This document shows, one piece after another, positions 45,997-55,571 of a DNA stretch of 64,000 nt. The notes under the pieces were generated by a model. That model searched no databases, was not told the DNA's origin, and saw nothing but the letters and a program-made list of their open reading frames with translations. Origin of the DNA: Pedococcus badiiscoriae (GTDB lineage Bacteria > Actinomycetota > Actinomycetes > Actinomycetales > Dermatophilaceae); contig NZ_JACCAB010000001.1 in NCBI RefSeq assembly GCF_013408925.1, forward strand, positions 992,001 through 1,056,000, in the 5' to 3' direction. A program made the translations under genes and the position numbers. Every line of letters starts with the position of its first letter. Position 1 is the stretch's first letter.

Positions 45997-46893
45997 TCAG
46001 CCGTCGGTGAGGTCGAGGGCCAGGTCGAGGATCGGCGAGGAGTGGGTCAGGGCGCCGACGCTGAGGTAGTCGACACCCGTCTCGGCGTACTCGCGTGCGA
46101 CCCGCAGGGTGAGCCCACCGGTGGCTTCGAGCTCGACGTCCTCGCCGGTGGCGCGCACCGCACCCACCGTCTCACGCAGCAGGTCGACGGACATGTTGTC
46201 GCACAACAGGAACCGCGCCCCGACCCGCACCGACTCGAGCGCCTCGGCGGTGGTGGTGACCTCGACCTGGATCGGGACGTCGGGGAACTTCGCCCGCACC
46301 GCGGCATACGCCTTGCTCAGCGAGCCTGCGGCGAGCTTGTGGTTGTCCTTGATCATGGCCACGTCGAACAGGCCCATGCGCTTGTTCGTGCCGCCCCCCG
46401 CGCGGACGGCGTACTTCTCGAGGGCTCGCAGCCCCGGGGTCGTCTTGCGGGTGTCGAGGACGGTGGCGCCCGTGCCCTCGAGGCGCTCCGCCCACGCGTG
46501 GGTGGAGGTCGCGATCCCGGACAAGCGGCACAGCAGGTTCAGCATCGTCCGCTCGCCGACGAGGGTCACCTGGGTCGAGCCGGCCAGCGTGGCGACCACG
46601 TCCCCCTTGCTCACGAGGTCACCGTCCCGGTGCTGCGTCGTCGTGCGCAGCGGCTCGGCGCCCATCCGCCTGGCCACCTCGTCGAAGACCAGGCCGATGA
46701 GCGGTATGCCGGCCAGGGTGCCGTCCTCGCGCGCGACCACGGCCGCCCTGCTCACCTGGGCGGCGGGGATGGTCGCCATCGTCGTGACGTCGACCCCGTC
46801 GGGTCCACCGAGGTCCTCGGTGAGGGCGGTGCGGATGACCGCCAGCGCGTCGGCCTCGGGGAAACGCAGGTCGCCGGTGGGCGCGTGGGTCAT
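45997..46893 (-). CDS. nadC: Nicotinate-nucleotide pyrophosphorylase (quinolinate phosphoribosyltransferase)
   Basis: Converts quinolinate and PRPP to nicotinate mononucleotide. A 298-residue enzyme with LNLLCRLSGIATSTH, the DTRKTTPGLRALEKYAV block, GGGTNKRMGLFD and IKDNHKL, all active-site segments of the family. The ATG at 46893 overlaps the nadB stop (ATGA). The type III pantothenate kinase gene that follows nadC in several actinomycetes is absent here. Confidence 0.96.
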   Translation of the reverse strand: MTHAPTGDLRFPEADALAVIRTALTEDLGGPDGVDVTTMATIPAAQVSRAAVVAREDGTLAGIPLIGLVFDEVARRMGAEPLRTTTQHRDGDLVSKGDVVATLAGSTQVTLVGERTMLNLLCRLSGIATSTHAWAERLEGTGATVLDTRKTTPGLRALEKYAVRAGGGTNKRMGLFDVAMIKDNHKLAAGSLSKAYAAVRAKFPDVPIQVEVTTTAEALESVRVGARFLLCDNMSVDLLRETVGAVRATGEDVELEATGGLTLRVAREYAETGVDYLSVGALTHSSPILDLALDLTDG

Positions 46894-48629
46894 GCGAGAT
46901 CCTGTTCGGGAACGGGTTCGAAGGTGGTCGAGAGTGTGCCGTCGGAGCCCCGCACGACGAGGGTGTGCCCGCGCCAGCGGGGGTCGACCTGGCTCGGATG
47001 GTCGCTGCGCAGGTGACCGCCACGGGTCTCCTCGCGCAGCGACGCCGCAAGGGTCAGCACCTGGCCGATGTGGAGCAGGTTGGTGGTCTCCCACGACTCC
47101 GGGCCGGGCTCGCTGGAGGTGGCGGCGAGCGCGAGTCCTTGCAGGGCGAGCGCCGTGGTGGCCAGCGACTCGGCCGAGCGCACGGCTCCGGACCCTGCCG
47201 TCATCGCGGCCTGCACCTGCACCCGGGCCGAACCGTCGAGCAGGGCCGCGTCCTCGCCCGGGGCCACCTCGTCGGCCGGGGCCGTCCCCGTGGCCAGGGT
47301 GCCATCGGTCGCCTCGACCGCCGGATCCGCCTGCGGCAGCTGGCCACCCGCCATCCGCTCGCTGATGTCGTCGGCGATGCGGTGGGCGAAGACCAGACCC
47401 TCCAGGAGCGAGTTCGACGCCAGTCGGTTGGCGCCATGGACTCCCGTGCAGGAGACCTCGCCACAGGCGTAGAGGCCGTCGAGGGTGGAGCGCCCGACCA
47501 GGTCGGTGCGCACGCCGCCGCTGGCGTAGTGCTGCGCCGGGGCGACCGGCAGCAGCTCGGTCGCCGGGTCGAAGCCGAGCTCACGACACCGCGCCACGAT
47601 GGAGGGGAAGCGCTCCTCGAGGAACTCCCGACCCAGGTGCCGGGCGTCGAGGAACACGTGGTCCTCGCCGGTCTCGAGCATCCGGTCGACGATCGCCCGC
47701 GACACCACGTCACGCGGTGCCAGGTCGGCCAGCGGGTGACGCCCCTGCATGAACCGCACTCCGTCACGGTCGACGAGGAAGGCCCCTTCGCCGCGCACGG
47801 CCTCGGAGATGAGCGGCTGCTGGCCGCGCGACCCCGGGCCCAGCCACAGCACGGTGGGGTGGAACTGCACGAACTCGACGTCCGCCATCACCGCTCCGGC
47901 TCGCAGGGCGGCCGCCATGCCGTCGCCCGTGGCGACCGAGGGGTTGGTCGTCGCGGAGTACACCTGGCCCAGGCCCCCGGTGGCGAGCACGACGGCCCGT
48001 GACCTGGCGGCGCCGACGCCGTCCATCTGTCCCTCGCCGATGACGTGCAGCGTCACGCCGCAGACGCGCGACTCCTCGTCCTGGAGCAGGTCCACGACGA
48101 GGGCGTGCTCGATGACCTCGATGCCCGGGTCGTCCTGGACACGGTGCAGGGCGGCGATCAGGGCCCGGGAGATCTCCTTGCCCGTGGCGTCCCCGCCGGC
48201 ATGCGCGATCCGGTCCTTGTGGTGGCCACCCTCACGGGTCAGCTTGAGCTCGCCGGCGTCGTCGAGGTCGAACTCGGCGCCCAGGGCCACCAGCTCGCGG
48301 ACCCGTTCGGGACCCTCGTGGACGAGGGCCGTGACGGCGGGGACGTCGCAGATCCCGCACCCCGCCACCAGGGTGTCGTGCAGGTGCTCCTGCGGTGAGT
48401 CGCCCGGGTCGAGGGCCGCCGCGATGCCGCCCTGGGCCCACTGCGTCGACCCCTCGTGGAGCACGGTCTTGGTCACCAGGAGCACCCGGTCCACCCGCTG
48501 CCGCAGGCGCAGGGCCGTCGTGAGGCCGGCGATGCCGGAGCCCACCACGATGACGTCCGCCGACGTCGTCCAGCCGGGTTCCGCGGCCACCAGCCGGCGC
48601 GGGATCCGCAGTCCCGGACCGTCAGTCAT
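46890..48629 (-). CDS. nadB: L-aspartate oxidase
   Basis: FAD enzyme oxidising aspartate to iminoaspartate for quinolinate synthesis. FAD loop [30 protein letters not shown], and [20 protein letters not shown] are diagnostic, followed by the C-terminal helical domain; 579 residues. nadA is not adjacent within the window. The ATG at 48629 overlaps the panD end by 8 bp, placing NAD and pantothenate genes in one transcript; both pathways use aspartate. Confidence 0.95.
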   Translation of the reverse strand: MTDGPGLRIPRRLVAAEPGWTTSADVIVVGSGIAGLTTALRLRQRVDRVLLVTKTVLHEGSTQWAQGGIAAALDPGDSPQEHLHDTLVAGCGICDVPAVTALVHEGPERVRELVALGAEFDLDDAGELKLTREGGHHKDRIAHAGGDATGKEISRALIAALHRVQDDPGIEVIEHALVVDLLQDEESRVCGVTLHVIGEGQMDGVGAARSRAVVLATGGLGQVYSATTNPSVATGDGMAAALRAGAVMADVEFVQFHPTVLWLGPGSRGQQPLISEAVRGEGAFLVDRDGVRFMQGRHPLADLAPRDVVSRAIVDRMLETGEDHVFLDARHLGREFLEERFPSIVARCRELGFDPATELLPVAPAQHYASGGVRTDLVGRSTLDGLYACGEVSCTGVHGANRLASNSLLEGLVFAHRIADDISERMAGGQLPQADPAVEATDGTLATGTAPADEVAPGEDAALLDGSARVQVQAAMTAGSGAVRSAESLATTALALQGLALAATSSEPGPESWETTNLLHIGQVLTLAASLREETRGGHLRSDHPSQVDPRWRGHTLVVRGSDGTLSTTFEPVPEQDLA

Positions 48630-49047
48630 GGTGGCGCCGGGTGACCGCTGAGGTCCTCAACCCGAAGCCGTCGGGCACGTCGCCGCCGTCGTGGCCGATC
48701 TCGACGATCTTGTTGTCCTTGTCGACGAAGACGACCTCGGGCTCGAAGGTCCTCGCCTCGTGGTCGTCCATGGCGGCGTACGCGATGATGATGACGGTGT
48801 CGCCGGGCGAGATGAGCCGGGCCGCCGCACCGTTGATGCAGACGATGCCGGAACCGCGCTCGCCCTCGATGGCGTAGGTGGTCAGCCGGTTGCCGTTGTC
48901 GACGTCCACGACGTCGACCTGCTCACCCGGGAGCAGGCCCGCAGCGTCCATGAGGTCGCGGTCGATGGTGAGCGACCCGACGTAGTGCAGGTCCGCCTGG
49001 GTCACCGTGGCCCGGTGGATCTTGGCGTAGAGCATGAAGCGCTGCAT
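48622..49047 (-). CDS. panD: Aspartate 1-decarboxylase
   Basis: Pyruvoyl enzyme making beta-alanine for pantothenate. The self-cleavage site Gly24-Ser25 is in [10 protein letters not shown], with [11 protein letters not shown] before it and [19 protein letters not shown] after. About 141 residues, typical. I chose the ATG at 49047 (MQRFMLYAK); GTG 49053 and ATG 49035 are alternatives. It lies between panC and nadB. Confidence 0.95.
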   Translation of the reverse strand: MQRFMLYAKIHRATVTQADLHYVGSLTIDRDLMDAAGLLPGEQVDVVDVDNGNRLTTYAIEGERGSGIVCINGAAARLISPGDTVIIIAYAAMDDHEARTFEPEVVFVDKDNKIVEIGHDGGDVPDGFGLRTSAVTRRHHD

Positions 49048-49095
49048 GTGCACGTTCCTCGATGTGTGGGGCCTCGGGGTCCTCGGCCCGGGGCG

Positions 49096-50049
49096 TCAGC
49101 TGCCGGCGGAGTCGACGTCGGAGAAGACCTCGAGCGCCCCTCCGCCGGGTCCGACCGAGATGGGCAGGTTGTCGATCAGCCTGGTGGTGCCCACCCGGCC
49201 GGCGACGGCGAGGAGCGCCTCGCCGCGGTACCACTCGGGCACGTCCTCCAGGGTCGAGGGGTGCACGAGGACGAGGTAGTCGATCAGCGCCAGCGGCTCG
49301 CGCACCAGGACGGTGCGAGCCGCCCGGCGGATCGCCGAAGGTCCCTCGGGTGCCGCGGCCGCACCGGCCCGCAGCGCCTGGGACAGGCACAGCGCCGTCT
49401 CGCGGTCGGAGGCGGTGAGGTAGGTGTTGCGGCTGCTCATGGCCAGCCCGTCGGACTCGCGCACGGTCGGCACCGAGACGACTTTCACCGGGAAGTCGAG
49501 GTCGCGCACCATCCGCCGGATGAGCAGCAGCTGCTGGGCGTCCTTCTGCCCGAAGTAGGCGGAGTCGGCCCGGGTGAGGTGCAGCAGCTTGGCGACCACG
49601 GTGAGCATCCCGTCGAAGTGGCCCGGGCGGGCCTGCCCCTCCAGCACGTTGCCCAGCGGTCCCGCCGAGACGCGCACACCGGGGTCGCCGTCCTCGTAGA
49701 TGACGTCCGGGGTCGGTGCGAACACGACATCCACCCCCGCCCGGCGACAGATCTCCATATCGCTGTCGAAGGTCCGGGGGTAGCGCGACAGGTCCTCCCG
49801 CGGCCCGAACTGCAGGGGGTTCAGGAAGATCGTGACGACCACGTGGGCGGCACGCCGACGAGCCGTCTCGATGAGCGTCGCGTGCCCCTCGTGCAGGGCG
49901 CCCATCGTCATGACCACCGCGACGTCGCCGTCGGTGAGTCGTCGCCTGGCGGTCCGCAGCTCGTCGCGGGTGCGCGCCACCACGGGTTCGGCACCAGCCG
50001 TCACGACGGCGGCCAGCGAGGCAGACGGCATACCGGGGTGTTCGCTCAC
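49096..50049 (-). CDS. panC: Pantoate-beta-alanine ligase (pantothenate synthetase)
   Basis: Joins pantoate and beta-alanine with ATP. The class I nucleotidyl-transferase HxGH-type motif is MTMGALHEGHATLI; FLNPLQFGPREDLSRYPR, the ATP/pantoate site FGQKDAQQLLLIRRMV and the KMSKS-like MSSRNTYL are present. 317 residues. The GTG at 50049 directly abuts the TAA of the DUF2520 gene. Confidence 0.96.
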   Translation of the reverse strand: MSEHPGMPSASLAAVVTAGAEPVVARTRDELRTARRRLTDGDVAVVMTMGALHEGHATLIETARRRAAHVVVTIFLNPLQFGPREDLSRYPRTFDSDMEICRRAGVDVVFAPTPDVIYEDGDPGVRVSAGPLGNVLEGQARPGHFDGMLTVVAKLLHLTRADSAYFGQKDAQQLLLIRRMVRDLDFPVKVVSVPTVRESDGLAMSSRNTYLTASDRETALCLSQALRAGAAAAPEGPSAIRRAARTVLVREPLALIDYLVLVHPSTLEDVPEWYRGEALLAVAGRVGTTRLIDNLPISVGPGGGALEVFSDVDSAGS

Positions 50050-50946
50050 TTATCGCTCCTGGTCGGTCGCGAGGATGTCCAACAGTGGCTCGGCCACGTG
50101 GGGCTTGAGCCGGCCGCTGGCCAGGGCTCGCTCGGCGGTGGCCCGCGCGAGCGCGAGGTAGGTGGGTCTGATGTCGGGGCTGACGTGCTGCAGTTGTCGC
50201 AGGTGCTCGGCAACGGTACCCGCATCCCCCCGCGCGACGGGGCCGGTGAGGGCAGCGTCACCTGCGCGCAGGGCGTTGTCGAGCGCGGCGGAGACCAGGG
50301 GTCCGAGCACCCTGGACGGCTTCTCGACCCCCGCCGCCCGCAACGCCTGCAGCGACTGGGCGACCAGCGTGACGAGGTGGTTGGCCCCGTGCGCGAGGGC
50401 CGCGTGGTAGAGCGGCCGGTCGGGCTCCTCGATCCAGACCGGCTCGGCGCCGATCTCGAGGACGAGCGCCTCGGCGACCGGCCGCAGCGGCTCGGGAGCG
50501 GTCACCCCGAAGCAGCACTCCACGAGGCGTTCGAGGTCCAGGCCGGTGCCGGTGAAGGTCATCGCCGGGTGCAGGGCCAGCCCGAGCACGTGCTGGTCGA
50601 GGGCCGGCGCGTACACCTCGAGCCCGTGTCGGCCCGAGGTGTGCGCGACGAGCTGGCCGGCCTGCCAGGCCCGGGTCGCACTCAGCCCCGCGACGAGGTC
50701 CGCCAGGGCGTCGTCGGGGACCGCGAGCAGCACGAGCTCGGACCGCCGCACGACGTCCTCCGGGGACACGACGGGGATGCCGGGCAGCAGCTGGGCGGCG
50801 CGCGTGCGGGACTGCTCGCTCACGCCCGAGACGGCGACCACGCGGTGGCCGACCCGCTGCAGGGCCGCCCCCAGGACGGCACCCACGCGTCCGGCGCCGA
50901 CCACGCCGACGTCGAGTCGGGCGGGACGCTCGTCGGCCGAAGTCAC
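50050..50946 (-). CDS. Rossmann-fold DUF2520 protein, possible dehydrogenase of the pantothenate cluster
   Basis: A 298-residue two-domain protein: N-terminal NAD(P)-binding loop VGVVGAGRVGAVLGA, and a C-terminal helical DUF2520 domain with HPAMTFTG and AHGANHLVTL. It resembles ketopantoate reductase and pyrroline-carboxylate reductase in fold. Its constant position upstream of panC (compare Rv3603c) suggests a role in pantothenate synthesis, but the reaction is unproven. The GTG is at 50946, divergent from the MidA-type gene. Confidence 0.88.
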   Translation of the reverse strand: MTSADERPARLDVGVVGAGRVGAVLGAALQRVGHRVVAVSGVSEQSRTRAAQLLPGIPVVSPEDVVRRSELVLLAVPDDALADLVAGLSATRAWQAGQLVAHTSGRHGLEVYAPALDQHVLGLALHPAMTFTGTGLDLERLVECCFGVTAPEPLRPVAEALVLEIGAEPVWIEEPDRPLYHAALAHGANHLVTLVAQSLQALRAAGVEKPSRVLGPLVSAALDNALRAGDAALTGPVARGDAGTVAEHLRQLQHVSPDIRPTYLALARATAERALASGRLKPHVAEPLLDILATDQER

Positions 50947-50997
50947 GCGCCCAACCTATCCCTCACGGGGAGGAGGTCGGCACGCGGTTTGACCTGC

Positions 50998-51029
50998 GGT
51001 CCGGCACGCGGTTTGGCGGGTGCCGGACC
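50998..51029. promoter_or_regulatory. 10-bp inverted repeat in the DUF2520/MidA divergent promoter region
   Basis: GGTCCGGCAC, 12-nt spacer, GTGCCGGACC, perfect. A direct repeat GGCACGCGGTTTG (50979 and 51003) overlaps it. The 108-bp gap must hold promoters for both divergent genes, so this is a candidate operator. Confidence 0.45.
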
Positions 51030-51054
51030 GCCCGACCCGCACTAGGTTGGCCCG

Positions 51055-51999
51055 GTGACCCTCCTCGACTGGCAGGTGGCCTGGCAGGGCGCCCTCTACG
51101 GTCCCGACGGCTTTTACCGCGCCGCTTCGGGCCCTGCCGGCCACTTCACGACGGCCACGCACGGCGCGCTCGGCGAGGTCCTCGCGGGAGCGGTGGCCCA
51201 GCTGGCGCGGGAGAACGGCCTGACCCACGTCGTCGACATCGGGGCGGGGCGCGGTGAGCTGCTCACCCACGTGGCTGCCGCGGACCCGGCGCTGCGCCTC
51301 ACCGGGGTCGACGTGGTGACCCGGCCCGAGTCCCTCGATCCCGCCGTCGAGTGGCACGTCACGCCCGGCGGTCGGGCCCTGCCGCACGAGCTGCGCGACC
51401 TGGACGGCGCGCTCGTGTTCGCGCACGAGTGGCTCGACGTCGTGCCGTGCCCGGTGGCCGAGGTCGACGACGACGGGGTGCTGCGCCGGGTGCAGGTGGA
51501 CGTCGACACGGGTCAGGAGGCCCTCGGCCCGACCGTCAGCGGCCACGACCTCACCTGGGCGCAGACCCACTGGGAGACCTCCGCACCCGGATCCAGGGTC
51601 GAGGTCGGCCTGCCCCGCGACCTCGCCTGGGCAGAGCTCGTCAGCCGGGTCGACCGAGGGGTCCTCGTGGCCGTCGACTACGGGCACCGCGGCGGCGACC
51701 GGCCTGCGGGGGGCACCCTCGCGGCATACCGACGCGGCCAGCAGGTGGCGCCGGTGCCGGACGGGACCTGCGACCTCACCGCGCACGTGGCCATGGACAC
51801 CCTCGACCACGACGAGCTGCTCGACCAGCGCACGGCCCTGCGCGGGCTCGGAGTGGATGGTGGCACCCCCGCCCACGAGCTGGCCAGGCGCGACCCGCAG
51901 GGCTATCTGCAGGCGCTGGCCTCGTCGTCGGCCGCAGCGGCACTGACGGCGCCGGGCGGCTTCGGCGACTTCCTGTGGGCGGTCAAGCGCGTGGGCTGA
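51055..51999 (+). CDS. SAM-dependent methyltransferase, MidA-like
   Basis: A 314-residue protein of the DUF185/MidA family: GPDGFYRAASGPAGHFTTA at the N-terminus, SAM loop VVDIGAGRGELLTHVA, FAHEWLDVVPC, and VAVDYGHRGGDRPAGGTL. In mitochondria the homologue NDUFAF7 dimethylates an arginine of the NuoD-like complex I subunit. An orphan NuoD gene lies 1.9 kb away here, a suggestive but unproven link. The GTG is at 51055. The end overlaps the convergent P450 gene by 17 bp. Confidence 0.86.
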   Translation: MTLLDWQVAWQGALYGPDGFYRAASGPAGHFTTATHGALGEVLAGAVAQLARENGLTHVVDIGAGRGELLTHVAAADPALRLTGVDVVTRPESLDPAVEWHVTPGGRALPHELRDLDGALVFAHEWLDVVPCPVAEVDDDGVLRRVQVDVDTGQEALGPTVSGHDLTWAQTHWETSAPGSRVEVGLPRDLAWAELVSRVDRGVLVAVDYGHRGGDRPAGGTLAAYRRGQQVAPVPDGTCDLTAHVAMDTLDHDELLDQRTALRGLGVDGGTPAHELARRDPQGYLQALASSSAAAALTAPGGFGDFLWAVKRVG

Positions 52000-53230
52000 C
52001 CACCAGCCGCTCGAACCCGCGCAGCACGAACGTCGGCCGACGCAGGGCTTCGGCCACCTCGAGGTCCGGGAAACGGGCCAGCATGGTGCGCACCGAGATC
52101 TCGAGCTCCAGCCTGGCCAGCGGGGCGCCGATGCAGAAGTGGATCCCGGCGCCGAACGCCAGGTGCGGGTTGGGGTCGCGCTGGGCATCGAACCGGTCGG
52201 GGTCGGCGAACACCGCGGGATCGCGGTTGGCCGCCCCGAGCAGCGCCGCCACCTTGTCGCCCGGCTCGAGCAGCACCCCGGCCACCTCGGCCGGCTCCTT
52301 GGCGGTCCGCTCGAACAGGTGCAGGGGCGAGTCGTGGCGCAGGAACTCCTCGACCATGCGCGACACCGCCGCGTCGTCCGCGACGTCCAGCCCCTGCCGG
52401 TCGCCCGCGGTGAGCCACGAGTGCAGACCGTTGCCGAAGCCGTTCACGCTGGCCTCGTGACCCGCGTTGAGCAGCAGCACTGCCGTGGCGACCAGCTCGT
52501 GTGCCGAGAGCCGGTCCGACCCGTCGCGCGCCGTGACGAGGTCGCTCAGCAGGTCGTCACCCGGCGCCTGGGCGCGCTGCGCCGCGAGCTCCTCGACGTA
52601 TGCCGCGAACGCACCGCAGGCCTCGCGCGCCGCCGCCTCGTCCGCGGGGGTCCGGCCCACCTCGTACATCCGCACGATGGCCTGCGACCAGGGACGCAGG
52701 TGGTGCCGGTCCGACTCGGGGACGCCGAGCAGCTCGGCGATCACCAGGACGGGCAACGGCTCGGCATAGTGCTCGATGACGTCGAACTGCCCATCGGGCA
52801 GGTCTGCCAGGAGTCCCTCGGCCAGCGCCCGGATGCGGGGAGCCAGGCGCTGCACATGGCCCCGCCCGAAGGCACCGGCGACGAGGCGGCGCAGGCGGGT
52901 GTGCTTCGGGGGCTCGCTGTCGAGGATCGAGTCGGCGTGCAGCCAGTTGAAGGTGTCCCAGTCGGCCTCGGGGGTGCGGGGTGCGAAGACCCGGCCCAGG
53001 CGTCGGTCGCGCAGCACCGCTCCGGCCTCGGCGTGGCCGCTCGCCAGCCAGACCCCCAGGCCGCTGTGCCAGGCCACCGGGGCGGTCGAGCGCAGGGCCG
53101 CGAGGTGCGGGTAGGGGTCCGCGACGACCGCTGGGTCGCCCAGATCGAGGAAGTCGGCGGCATCGACAGTGGGCTGGATGGGCACGCCGTCAGCCTGCCG
53201 CAGATCGCCGCGTTTTGTCAGGCGCTCCAT
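51983..53230 (-). CDS. Cytochrome P450
   Basis: A 415-residue soluble bacterial P450. The haem-ligand loop is FGAGIHFCIGAPLARLE near residue 360; the ExxR motif is expected in EEFLRHDSPLHLFERT. The I-helix reads LLNAGHEASVN, where the usual Thr of AGxxT is replaced by Ala followed by Ser. No ferredoxin or reductase gene is adjacent, and the substrate is unknown. The ATG is at 53230; a GTG at 53185 is possible. Confidence 0.93.
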   Translation of the reverse strand: MERLTKRGDLRQADGVPIQPTVDAADFLDLGDPAVVADPYPHLAALRSTAPVAWHSGLGVWLASGHAEAGAVLRDRRLGRVFAPRTPEADWDTFNWLHADSILDSEPPKHTRLRRLVAGAFGRGHVQRLAPRIRALAEGLLADLPDGQFDVIEHYAEPLPVLVIAELLGVPESDRHHLRPWSQAIVRMYEVGRTPADEAAAREACGAFAAYVEELAAQRAQAPGDDLLSDLVTARDGSDRLSAHELVATAVLLLNAGHEASVNGFGNGLHSWLTAGDRQGLDVADDAAVSRMVEEFLRHDSPLHLFERTAKEPAEVAGVLLEPGDKVAALLGAANRDPAVFADPDRFDAQRDPNPHLAFGAGIHFCIGAPLARLELEISVRTMLARFPDLEVAEALRRPTFVLRGFERLVVSPRA

Positions 53231-53278
53231 CGAGGGCAGACTTTGCTGTTGCTGTCACTCGAAAGGACCGTCGTCCCC

Positions 53279-53842
53279 ATGAAGCACCAGCACCACCTGC
53301 GCGCCACCACCGCGGCGGCCCTGGCCGCCCTGGCGGCCGGTGCCCTGCTGTCCGCCTGCGGGTCAGGGGCCCCTGCACCCGACGTCACCGTGACCGTCAC
53401 CCCCACCGTGACCGCCAAGGGCCCGGGCGGCCCGTCCACCCCCACGGTGCCCACGTCTGACGTCAAGGGCCGCGCCTTCGACTTCGGCTTCGTGAGGAAG
53501 GTGAGCACTGTCGCCGGCACCACGGTCCTCGAGCTGGACCGGTTGACGTGGACGGGGCTGTCCGACGCCAAGCTGGCCCAGACCGGCGTCCCCACCGGGC
53601 CTTTCGTCGGCGCCGTGCCCTACACGAACCAGAACGCCAAGCTGACCTACACGATCCCCGTGGTCAACGGAGCGCGGATCCTCTACAACCACTGCATCGC
53701 CCACGACCAGCCGATCCAGACCAAGTCGATCGACCCCACGGCGCTCACGGGCCTGGCCGACCGCGAGAACACCGTGCTGGTCCAGCTCGACGCCGAGGGC
53801 CGGGCCACCTCGATCCAGAACATCCCCGGCTGCCCCGCCTGA
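53279..53842 (+). CDS. Putative lipoprotein of unknown function
   Basis: A 187-residue secreted protein: signal peptide with a basic start (MKHQHHLR) and Ala-rich core, lipobox LSAC with Cys27, then a Thr/Val/Pro-rich linker and a small beta-rich domain with two cysteines (NHCIAHD and the C-terminal PGCPA). I recognise no family. The ATG is at 53279; GAAAGGA lies about 11 nt upstream. It is encoded between the divergent P450 gene and the orphan nuoD. Confidence 0.75.
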   Translation: MKHQHHLRATTAAALAALAAGALLSACGSGAPAPDVTVTVTPTVTAKGPGGPSTPTVPTSDVKGRAFDFGFVRKVSTVAGTTVLELDRLTWTGLSDAKLAQTGVPTGPFVGAVPYTNQNAKLTYTIPVVNGARILYNHCIAHDQPIQTKSIDPTALTGLADRENTVLVQLDAEGRATSIQNIPGCPA

Positions 53843-53897
53843 CGCGACGCCTGACTGCCCGCGGCGGTGACCACGCGGCATACGGCAGACTGGCGAG

Positions 53898-55070
53898 GTG
53901 ACCACGACGCAAGGCCGGCGCGAGCTCACCGTCGGCATGGGCGCGGGCAGCCTGGCCACCGCCGACATGGTGCTCAACATCGGCCCGCAGCACCCCGCGA
54001 CCCATGGTGTCCTGCGCCTGCGGATCGTCGTCGACGGGGAGCGCATCGTCTCGGCCGAGCCGATCGTGGGGTACATGCACCGCGGCGCGGAGAAGCTGTT
54101 CGAGGTCCGCGACTACCGCCAGATCATCGTCCTGGCCAACCGGCACGACTGGCTGTCCGCGTTCTCCTCCGAGCTCGGGGTCGTGCTCGGCGTCGAGCGG
54201 ATGCTCGGCATGGAGGTGCCGCCGCGCGCGGTGTGGGCCCGCACCCTCCTGGCCGAGCTCAACCGGGTGCTCAACCACCTGATGTTCCTCGGCTCCTACC
54301 CGCTCGAGCTCGGCGCGATCACGCCGATCTTCTACGCCTTCCGCGAGCGCGAGGAGCTCCAGGCAGTCATGGAGGAGGCGTCGGGCGGGCGGATGCACTA
54401 CATGTTCAACCGCGTGGGCGGCCTCAAGGAGGACCTCCCCGCGGGCTGGCTCGACCGCGTCGCGTATGCCGTGTCAGCGGTCCGCGGGCGGCTGCCCGAC
54501 CTCGAGGCGCTCATCGTGGGCAACGAGATCCTCGAGGCGCGGACCCGGGGGGTCGGCGTGGTGTCGCCGGAAGTGGTTGCGGCGTATGGGGTCTCGGGGC
54601 CGATCGCGCGTGCGGCCGGGGTCGACATGGACCTGCGGCGCGACGAGCCCTACCTGGCGTACGACGAGCTGTTCGCGCCGGGCGGCCCGGGTCGCGTGGT
54701 GACGCGCACAGCCGGGGACTGCCTCGCCCGCCTCGAGGTCCTGCTCGAACAGGTGCACGTCAGCCTCGACCTCGCGGAGGCCTGTCTGGACCGACTGCGC
54801 ACGCTCCCCCAGGGTCCGGTGAACGTCAAGCTGCCCAAGGTGCTCAAGGTCCCCGAGGGCGATCTCTACACCGCCACCGAGAACCCCCTCGGCTTCAACG
54901 GCTACTACCTCGTCTCCCGCGGGGAGAAGACCCCGTGGCGGCTCAAGCTGCGTTCCGCCTCGTTCAACAACGTGGCCGTCCTGGCCGAGGTGCTGCCCGG
55001 CAACCTCATCGCGGACATGGTCGCGATCCTCGGCTCGATGTTCTTCGTCGTGGGCGACGTCGACAAGTAG
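53898..55070 (+). CDS. NADH-quinone oxidoreductase subunit D-like protein (orphan NuoD)
   Basis: A 390-residue homologue of the 49-kDa complex I subunit, which forms part of the quinone site. [50 protein letters not shown] and C-terminal [15 protein letters not shown] are family landmarks. No other nuo gene is adjacent, so it is a second, stand-alone copy comparable to nuoD2 of Streptomyces. It could substitute in complex I or work with another electron carrier. The GTG is at 53898. Confidence 0.88.
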   Translation: MTTTQGRRELTVGMGAGSLATADMVLNIGPQHPATHGVLRLRIVVDGERIVSAEPIVGYMHRGAEKLFEVRDYRQIIVLANRHDWLSAFSSELGVVLGVERMLGMEVPPRAVWARTLLAELNRVLNHLMFLGSYPLELGAITPIFYAFREREELQAVMEEASGGRMHYMFNRVGGLKEDLPAGWLDRVAYAVSAVRGRLPDLEALIVGNEILEARTRGVGVVSPEVVAAYGVSGPIARAAGVDMDLRRDEPYLAYDELFAPGGPGRVVTRTAGDCLARLEVLLEQVHVSLDLAEACLDRLRTLPQGPVNVKLPKVLKVPEGDLYTATENPLGFNGYYLVSRGEKTPWRLKLRSASFNNVAVLAEVLPGNLIADMVAILGSMFFVVGDVDK

Positions 55071-55091
55071 CGCCCCGGTCCCGCCCGGCGG

Positions 55092-55571
55092 TCAGGAGTG
55101 CGGGTCGCGGTCCGGGTCCCCGGACGGGTCGACGCGACACATCCGCTGCGTGACCATCCCGGCCGTCATGAGCACCGCCGACGCGAAGCAGAGGGCCAGC
55201 AGCTTCCACAGCAGGCTGCGGTAGCCAGGCAGGTCCAGCTCGGCGAGGGCGTGCGCCACCTGCGCGGCATACCACCCGAGCACCCCTGCCCCGGTGAGGG
55301 CCGCGGCCTGGGCGAGCACGAGGGTGCGCGCGGCCCTGATGGGGCTCAGCGACTTGCGGGCCTCGCCCCGCAGGAAGCGCCGCACCGGTAGCCCGGCGGC
55401 GACGACGAGGAACGCCATCGCGACGATCATGACCGCCGACACCCACGACGCTGGTCCGAGCAGGTGCCCGTTGTTGAGGTAGAGCCGCCAGCCGACCCAC
55501 GACAACAGCCCGACCACGGCGACGATCGCGGCGAGCTGCGCCCAGCGCAGCCCGCGACCCTCGTTCACCAC
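55092..55571 (-). CDS. DUF3180 membrane protein
   Basis: A 159-residue protein with four predicted membrane helices (about 10-28, 40-58, 84-102, 117-136) and a short acidic, Pro/Asp-rich C-terminus. It is the conserved actinomycete membrane protein at the end of the folE-folP-folBK cluster (Rv3605c type). The function is unknown. The GTG overlaps the end of the folBK gene by 7 bp, so it is co-translated. Confidence 0.86.
   Translation of the reverse strand: MVNEGRGLRWAQLAAIVAVVGLLSWVGWRLYLNNGHLLGPASWVSAVMIVAMAFLVVAAGLPVRRFLRGEARKSLSPIRAARTLVLAQAAALTGAGVLGWYAAQVAHALAELDLPGYRSLLWKLLALCFASAVLMTAGMVTQRMCRVDPSGDPDRDPHS

Noticed and set aside
44413..51045. Very long plus-strand frames opposite lysS-nadC and panD-panC (44413-47016, 48691-51045)
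   Set aside because: Length alone is due to lack of stops in GC-rich DNA; the opposite strand carries well-conserved enzymes.
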